Shown here: positions 47,866-50,467 of the stretch, in pieces
How positions within the stretch are numbered: position 1 is the stretch's first letter
Layout: each line of letters starts with the position of its first letter
Assembly (NCBI GenBank): GCA_943704425.1
Contig: CALSCP010000313.1
Coordinates: 178,278 to 228,744, forward strand
Source of the DNA: Ministeria vibrans ATCC 50519
Lineage: Eukaryota; Opisthokonta; Filasterea
Reading direction: 5' to 3'
DNA: 50,467 nucleotides
Made by a program: the position numbers and the translations under genes
The notes under the pieces: model-generated
The model's database searches: none
What the model was told of the DNA's origin: nothing
Seen by the model: only the letters and a program-made list of their open reading frames with translations

Positions 47866-50467
47866 TCACTCAAAGAGACTGCCCCTAAGACCGAACATGG
47901 AGGATACGGGCGTACCGGGAGTTGCGGGATAGCGAGTACTTGATGGGAAATCGTCGTACTCCGCGCTGTGGTGTGGTGGAGGTGTGGCAAAGAGACGACG
48001 CGCGCTGCTGGCGGTTGCGCCACGAGCAGCTGCAGCCACGGCCGCACCAGGGGTAGTCGTGGTGTTGATGCGCATGGGCGGGAGTGAGCCGGCCGAGTCG
48101 GGAGTCGTCGTCGTCGTCGCCGGTGATGTTGTTGTTGTGGTCTTGAGGCACGACAGTGTTGGCATGGCATCGCGCAGCCCCTGCTGCTGGCGCATGTTTT
48201 CGCGATCAAAAAGCGGGGCCGCATTCCGCTCGTAGTGGGAGTGTGCACGATGCTCCAACATGACCATCGTGTCCATCTGCAGTTTGATCTCGCGTTCTAG
48301 CTCGGCCTCACGATCACGTGCCGCCTTGCGCTCGTGCTCAAGCGTGCGCTCAAACGCAAGCGACGTCTCAACGCTTGTCGAGCGAATCGTGTCAATTTCG
48401 CCAATGTAAGTGGCGTTGAGGCGTCTCAGCTGGTCCGATTCGCTTTGAACACGCTCCAATAGCCGCTCAAGCCCATCGACGCGCTCGTCGACCGTCGTGC
48501 CTGCGGCCACGCTCAGCCGCAAGTGCTCGCGGGTCTCGTCAAGCAGACGTTGCAGCTCTTCCGCATGACGCTCAGCCGTCTCCGCGCGCTCCCGCTCATC
48601 CACAGCCGCCAACAGATTCACACGCTCCGTCAGCTCCTGCTGCTCTACCAGCAACTTTGTGTCACGCTCGAGTGACGCACGTGCCTCGCGATCAGCACGC
48701 CATTCCTCTTCGAGCCGCTCGCACCGCTGCTGCGTCTCGTCCCGCACCGCCTGCACTTCTGCCAGTTGCTTGCGCAAGTCGCGGATGTGAGCTGCTCGCT
48801 CCTCCAGAGCCCCACGCAGTCGTGATGCTTCGGCATCCAGACTGCCACTCTCCGACTCGCGGTGCGCTAGCCGCTCTCGCCACCCTTGCTCCGCTCGCTC
48901 CAGTTCGTCTCGTTCCCGCTGCAACACACTCTTCTCCTCCACGAGCCTCGTGAAGTCGCTCGTGAGTTCCTCCAGACTGCGCATCGCATTGTCCAGCTGC
49001 TCCTGCGACTCAATATTCTCGCGCGCGAGCAATTCACACCTTTCGCGTTCCTGTGTCGCAGCCCGCTGTGATTGCTCCAGCTTCGCAAGCAGCTGCTGCT
49101 TTGCGCCTTCTTCGGTCGCCCGCACCTCGCGTACCTCTCCACTGGCCTTTGCCGTAAGCATCACTTGCTTTTCCAGTTGTGCTCTTGTCTCGCGCACTAG
49201 CGATTTGCCTGTCTCAACCTCGCGCATCAACACACTCACATGCTCTTCCAGCACCCCAACCGTCTCCTTCTCCCGACCTGTGTCGTTCTTCTCGCGTTGT
49301 ACAGCTCGATCCAGCGTCTCTACACGGTGCTCTGCCGCACGCAGACGCACCCCCATCTCATCGCATTCACGCTTGAGCTTCTCCGTGCCCAACCGCAGCT
49401 CCTTCTCGCGCTCCGCCGCTCGTCGCTCCGCTTCCTTCAGCTCAGCCCGCAAGCCCGCTTGCACACCCAGCTCAGTGGTCAGACGCAACTCGGCGTGAGC
49501 CACCACCTCGGAAGCCTCATGTGCCGTCTCCTCCGCCCGCCGTCGCTCTCTCTCCAGCGCATGAGTGCGCGCCATCGCCTCGGCATGTGCTTGGGTTAGT
49601 CTCCGGTTCTCACGAGTCATTCCATCCAGCTGCTCCTCGTACGTTCGCTTCAGCTGTTGTCGCATCACCTCAACCTGACGCTGTGCCCGCTCGTCCGAAG
49701 CCTCGGCCGCTCGTTCTGCATTCTCCAAAAGCTCACAACGCTCGCGAAGCACGTCGCGCGCCTGTTCGGCCAGCAACAGCGACTCGCGCACGTCATGCAA
49801 GCTCGCCAGATGCTTCTCCACAGTATGCTCGACCTGAGCACGCGCATCGCTCAAAGCCACTGCATGCTCCTCCTTGAGTTGTCGTTGTTCATTGGAATAC
49901 TCGCGCTTCAGTTCCTTATGTCTCACTTCATAGCGTTCCAATGCGCCCTGCAGCGCCACCGCCTGCTCCTCGCCCACCCGCACCAGCTCACTTGCATGCT
50001 GCCGCGTCAGCTCCAGACGCTCCGCAATAAACCCCTCCATCTCAACCCGTTGTTCCTCCTGCAACTTCTTCATCGCTTCTGCATGTTCTTCCTCTTTGAC
50101 GCAAAGCATTTCATGATGTTCCCTTGCCGCGCGCTCAAGCGAGTCCGTGTGTTTTCGCACCAAATCATCTTCACGAGCCGCACTTGCACACGCCGCCTCG
50201 GCCAACGCGCGTTCATGCTCTGCCTTGATCGCCGTGACCGTTTCAGCAAGTACTCGTTCGTGCTCTGCCGTGACACGCGCTAGCTCAGCCGCACTCGCAC
50301 CACCTGCCTCAGCCAACGCAAGTTCGTGCTCCGCCTTGATCGCCGTGACCGTGTCAGCATGTGCTCGTTCATGCTCTGCCTTGATCGCCGTGACCGTTTC
50401 AGCAAGTACTCGTTCGTGCTCTGCCGTGACACGCGCTAGCTCAGCCGCACTCGCACCAGCTGCCCCA
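47866..50467 (-). CDS. Long coiled-coil protein, N-terminus outside window
   Basis: The visible part is a single uninterrupted exon of 866 residues plus stop, still open at the window edge. About 690 residues are continuous charged heptad sequence rich in Glu, Arg, Leu and Ala (for example LLERVQSESDQLRRLNATY), with no catalytic motif and almost no Pro or Gly until the tail. The last ~110 residues switch to a Thr/Pro/Ser-rich tail with a run of Thr and a final SMFGLRGSLFE. Such a layout suits a cytoskeletal, Golgi-tether or centrosomal rod protein, but I cannot assign a family. The segment at the window edge is an internal repeat, so the protein is probably much longer. Confidence 0.8.
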   Translation of the reverse strand, partial: GAAGASAAELARVTAEHERVLAETVTAIKAEHERAHADTVTAIKAEHELALAEAGGASAAELARVTAEHERVLAETVTAIKAEHERALAEAACASAAREDDLVRKHTDSLERAAREHHEMLCVKEEEHAEAMKKLQEEQRVEMEGFIAERLELTRQHASELVRVGEEQAVALQGALERYEVRHKELKREYSNEQRQLKEEHAVALSDARAQVEHTVEKHLASLHDVRESLLLAEQARDVLRERCELLENAERAAEASDERAQRQVEVMRQQLKRTYEEQLDGMTRENRRLTQAHAEAMARTHALERERRRAEETAHEASEVVAHAELRLTTELGVQAGLRAELKEAERRAAEREKELRLGTEKLKRECDEMGVRLRAAEHRVETLDRAVQREKNDTGREKETVGVLEEHVSVLMREVETGKSLVRETRAQLEKQVMLTAKASGEVREVRATEEGAKQQLLAKLEQSQRAATQERERCELLARENIESQEQLDNAMRSLEELTSDFTRLVEEKSVLQRERDELERAEQGWRERLAHRESESGSLDAEASRLRGALEERAAHIRDLRKQLAEVQAVRDETQQRCERLEEEWRADREARASLERDTKLLVEQQELTERVNLLAAVDERERAETAERHAEELQRLLDETREHLRLSVAAGTTVDERVDGLERLLERVQSESDQLRRLNATYIGEIDTIRSTSVETSLAFERTLEHERKAARDREAELEREIKLQMDTMVMLEHRAHSHYERNAAPLFDRENMRQQQGLRDAMPTLSCLKTTTTTSPATTTTTPDSAGSLPPMRINTTTTPGAAVAAAARGATASSARRLFATPPPHHSAEYDDFPSSTRYPATPGTPVSSMFGLRGSLFE
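50200..50467 (-). repeat. 153-bp in-frame tandem repeat at window edge
   Basis: The string coding ASAAELARVTAEHERVLAE recurs exactly 153 bp (51 codons) apart, at about 50238-50300 and 50391-50453, with a shorter related half-unit (TVTAIKAEHE) between. It is nearly identical at DNA level and truncated by the window end. Confidence 0.88.

Overview
This is a gene-dense eukaryotic nuclear window. It holds 17 protein-coding genes in about 50 kb, most split by short GT-AG introns. Two runs of N show that it comes from a draft assembly. The gene set points to a unicellular relative of animals (Holozoa, choanoflagellate- or filasterean-like). It includes a receptor tyrosine kinase (RTK) with tandem EGF repeats, a NuSAP-like spindle protein, an LRCH protein (leucine-rich repeats plus calponin homology), filamin repeats, an NDRG domain, ADA2 and a Kir-family channel. 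I infer this from content and cannot name the species. Intergenic and intronic DNA is AT-rich and full of (TTA)n, (GA)n, (GT)n, poly-A and poly-T.

Layout: 2-5211 (+) EGF-repeat RTK, truncated at its 5' end. 5588-7119 (+) PDHX-like lipoyl protein. 7233-8605 (-) EBP2 ribosome-biogenesis factor. 8691-10190 (+) ankyrin plus JmjC protein with a signal peptide. 10484-12552 (-) EamA-type transporter. 12638-14000 (+) NuSAP-like. 14359-17385 (-) glutaredoxin-fold/DEP/DUF547 protein. 17821-19696 (+) Kir-like channel without the GYG filter. 19802-21813 (-) ADA2-type adenosine deaminase. 21908-24410 (+) membrane-anchored ankyrin protein. 24557-26315 (+) mitochondrial TyrRS. 26368-29228 (-) glutathione reductase. 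29471-31727 (-) helicase-associated-domain repeat protein. 31935-39198 (-) filamin-repeat plus NDRG fusion. 39914-45836 (+) LRCH. 46054-47461 (-) phosducin-like PDCL3. 47866 to the window edge (-) long coiled-coil protein.

Several neighbours are divergent pairs with only about 85-95 bp between start codons, so shared bidirectional promoters are likely. Convergent pairs are separated by as little as 52 bp. The genes do not form one pathway. Themes that recur are signalling (RTK, Kir channel, LRCH, filamin-NDRG), mitochondrial and redox metabolism (PDHX, TyrRS, glutathione reductase) and cell division or ribosome assembly (NuSAP, EBP2, PDCL3).

The most unusual items are five. The first is the filamin-NDRG fusion. 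The second is the Kir-like channel whose selectivity filter is replaced. The third is the RTK cytoplasmic tail, built from tandem units carrying YxN (Grb2-type) and YxxM (PI3K-type) motifs. The fourth is the secretory ankyrin-JmjC protein. The fifth is a minisatellite shared by two introns and one intergenic region. All exon coordinates were derived by hand from splice consensus, reading-frame phase and family conservation; no transcript data were available.
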